Part shown: one piece after another, positions 46,469 through 47,318 of the stretch
How the letters are laid out: the number at the start of each line of letters is the position of its first letter
Numbering within the stretch: the first letter of the stretch is position 1
Assembly (NCBI GenBank): GCA_002730315.1
Contig: PBZW01000070.1
Span: forward strand, 1-47,318
DNA from: Fidelibacterota bacterium
GTDB lineage: Bacteria > Fidelibacterota > Marinisomatia > Marinisomatales > TCS55
Reading direction: 5' to 3'
Length of the DNA: 47,318 nt
The notes under the pieces: generated by a model
Told to the model about the DNA's origin: nothing
Database searches by the model: none
What the model saw: the letters and a program-made list of their open reading frames with translations, nothing else
Made by a program: the position numbers and the translations under genes

Positions 46469-47206
46469 TCACTTATTTTTTAATGCAACCAACTTTCTTC
46501 TGATATAAGCAATTTTATGCTGGAGAGGAAGGTCTTTTGGGCAAACATCTTCACAGCCCATAAGGGACATGCAGCCAAACACCCCATTTTCATCACCAAT
46601 CAACTCGTAAAAGTCATCATGGGTTCTGTTGTCGCGTGGATCTACTTCAAAGCGGGCAATCTTATTGAGACCTACAGCGCCGACAAAATCTTCTTTCATC
46701 CTGATCGTGCCGCAACCAGCTACACAACAACCACATTCAACACAGCGATCCAGCTCATAAATCTCTTCCGCTTTATCGGGATCCATTTTTTCTTCTATTT
46801 TAGAATAATCAATTTCTTTTTCTTTATCATGGATCCACGTTTCTAATCTTTCGCTCATCTTGCGCATCCATTTACCGGTATTTACGGACAGGTCTCCAAT
46901 CAGCTCAAAAACAGGAAGCGGGGCCAGGTTAATCTCCGCAGGCAGGAGGTTTGTGCTTGTTCTGCAGGCTAATCCCGGACGACCGTTAATTATCATACCA
47001 CAGCTTCCGCAAATACCCGCACGACAAACAAAGTCATACTGCAGGGATGGTTCCTGTTTCTCCCTGATTTCATTAAGGGCAATAAACAGCGTCATCCCGG
47101 GTGCCTCTTGTACCTGATAGGTTTTTACTTCCGGTATATTGTTTTTTACCTTTGGATCAAACCTGAGTATTTTGATTTTTAATAATCGTCCTTTTTCTTC
47201 ACTCAT
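46469..47206 (-). CDS. Succinate dehydrogenase/fumarate reductase iron-sulfur subunit
   Basis: This 245-residue protein has the normal SdhB/FrdB length. The [2Fe-2S] site is CRAGICGSCG...LAC (Cys61, 66, 69, 81). The ferredoxin-like part has CVECGCCVAGC (Cys154, 157, 160, 164), and CMSLMGCEDVCPKDLP supplies the remaining cysteines for the 4Fe-4S and 3Fe-4S clusters. It passes electrons between the flavoprotein and the membrane anchor. The ATG overlaps the stop of the flavoprotein gene (ATGA). The order A-B without an anchor gene behind it fits the type with sdhC in front. The direction of catalysis (succinate oxidation or fumarate reduction) cannot be told from this subunit. Confidence 0.95.
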   Translation of the reverse strand: MSEEKGRLLKIKILRFDPKVKNNIPEVKTYQVQEAPGMTLFIALNEIREKQEPSLQYDFVCRAGICGSCGMIINGRPGLACRTSTNLLPAEINLAPLPVFELIGDLSVNTGKWMRKMSERLETWIHDKEKEIDYSKIEEKMDPDKAEEIYELDRCVECGCCVAGCGTIRMKEDFVGAVGLNKIARFEVDPRDNRTHDDFYELIGDENGVFGCMSLMGCEDVCPKDLPLQHKIAYIRRKLVALKNK

Positions 47207-47318
47207 GACAATGGTTTATTTAATCTTTCGTTTCTTCCTTTATACTTCTCTGGAAGGGGGTAATCCATTAAAGCTTCTTGTATCTCAACCCTATCAGCAT
47301 CAGGCATCCCAGCCTTAA
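47203..47318 (-). CDS. Succinate dehydrogenase/fumarate reductase flavoprotein subunit, C-terminal fragment
   Basis: Translating the minus strand from the window edge gives KAGMPDADRVEIQEALMDYP and then LPEKYKGRNERLNKPLS before a TGA that overlaps the iron-sulfur subunit ATG. The YPLPEKY...RNER ending resembles the C-terminus of type B SdhA/FrdA. Only 38 codons are in the window, so the call rests on this and on the neighbouring gene. The ORF track does not list it because the start is missing. Confidence 0.85.
   Translation of the reverse strand, partial: KAGMPDADRVEIQEALMDYPLPEKYKGRNERLNKPLS

Overview
The window is a gene-dense, moderately AT-rich stretch of a Gram-negative bacterial chromosome. 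Lipid A genes, outer-membrane beta-barrel proteins and a TonB/ExbB/ExbD set point to a diderm. PorV/PorQ-like proteins, large FG-GAP/Ig-like surface proteins and a Na+-type membrane pyrophosphatase would fit Candidatus Neomarinimicrobiota (Marinimicrobia/SAR406) or a neighbour in the FCB group. That assignment is inference from gene content; no marker gene was compared. No rRNA, IS element, prophage, integrase or CRISPR array was seen, and no gap between genes exceeds about 255 bases.

Layout. (1) 1-2674, minus: the N-terminal two-thirds of a gltB-like glutamate synthase, absent from the ORF track because it starts with GTG and runs off the edge, preceded by an Lrp/AsnC regulator. (2) 2798-8688, minus: priA, a PorV/PorQ-like barrel and an M1 metallopeptidase fused to a C-terminal barrel-like domain. 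(3) 8738-23832, minus: a long co-directional housekeeping series, in transcription order uvrA, transketolase-like, ruvB, queA, ispD, ispF, ispE, tRNA-Gln, prs, rplY, pth, hppA, rpsF, rpsR, rplI, closed by a strong terminator. (4) 24084-27295, plus: yqgE/algH family, an EamA transporter, an MFS transporter and a small lipoprotein. (5) 27310-31071: a FabL-like enoyl-ACP reductase divergent from fabA, then ychF and two unrecognised membrane proteins that converge on a terminator. (6) 31232-35612, plus: a lipid A/envelope cluster (Gfo/Idh/MocA oxidoreductase, ICMT-like methyltransferase, lpxB, DUF374/LpxJ-like acyltransferase, lpxK). (7) 35619-41332, minus: two overlapping genes for secreted FG-GAP plus Ig-like repeat proteins that share a module. 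(8) 41588-46324, plus: a putative outer-membrane protein, a CtpA-type S41 protease, then exbB-exbD-exbD-tonB closed by a terminator. (9) 46469-47318, minus: frdB/sdhB and the C-terminal end of frdA/sdhA.

How the genes work together. Most are core functions: translation, DNA repair, isoprenoid precursors (three MEP-pathway genes in a row), fatty-acid and lipid A synthesis, and respiration. The less ordinary content is at the cell surface: the barrel-fused M1 peptidase next to a PorV-like protein, the tandem FG-GAP/Ig proteins divergent from an OMP-protease-Ton series, and a lipid A cluster with an oxidoreductase and a methyltransferase. I see no clear self-contained new defence or mobile system. 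The tandem FG-GAP/Ig pair and the M1-barrel fusion are the best candidates for undescribed biology.
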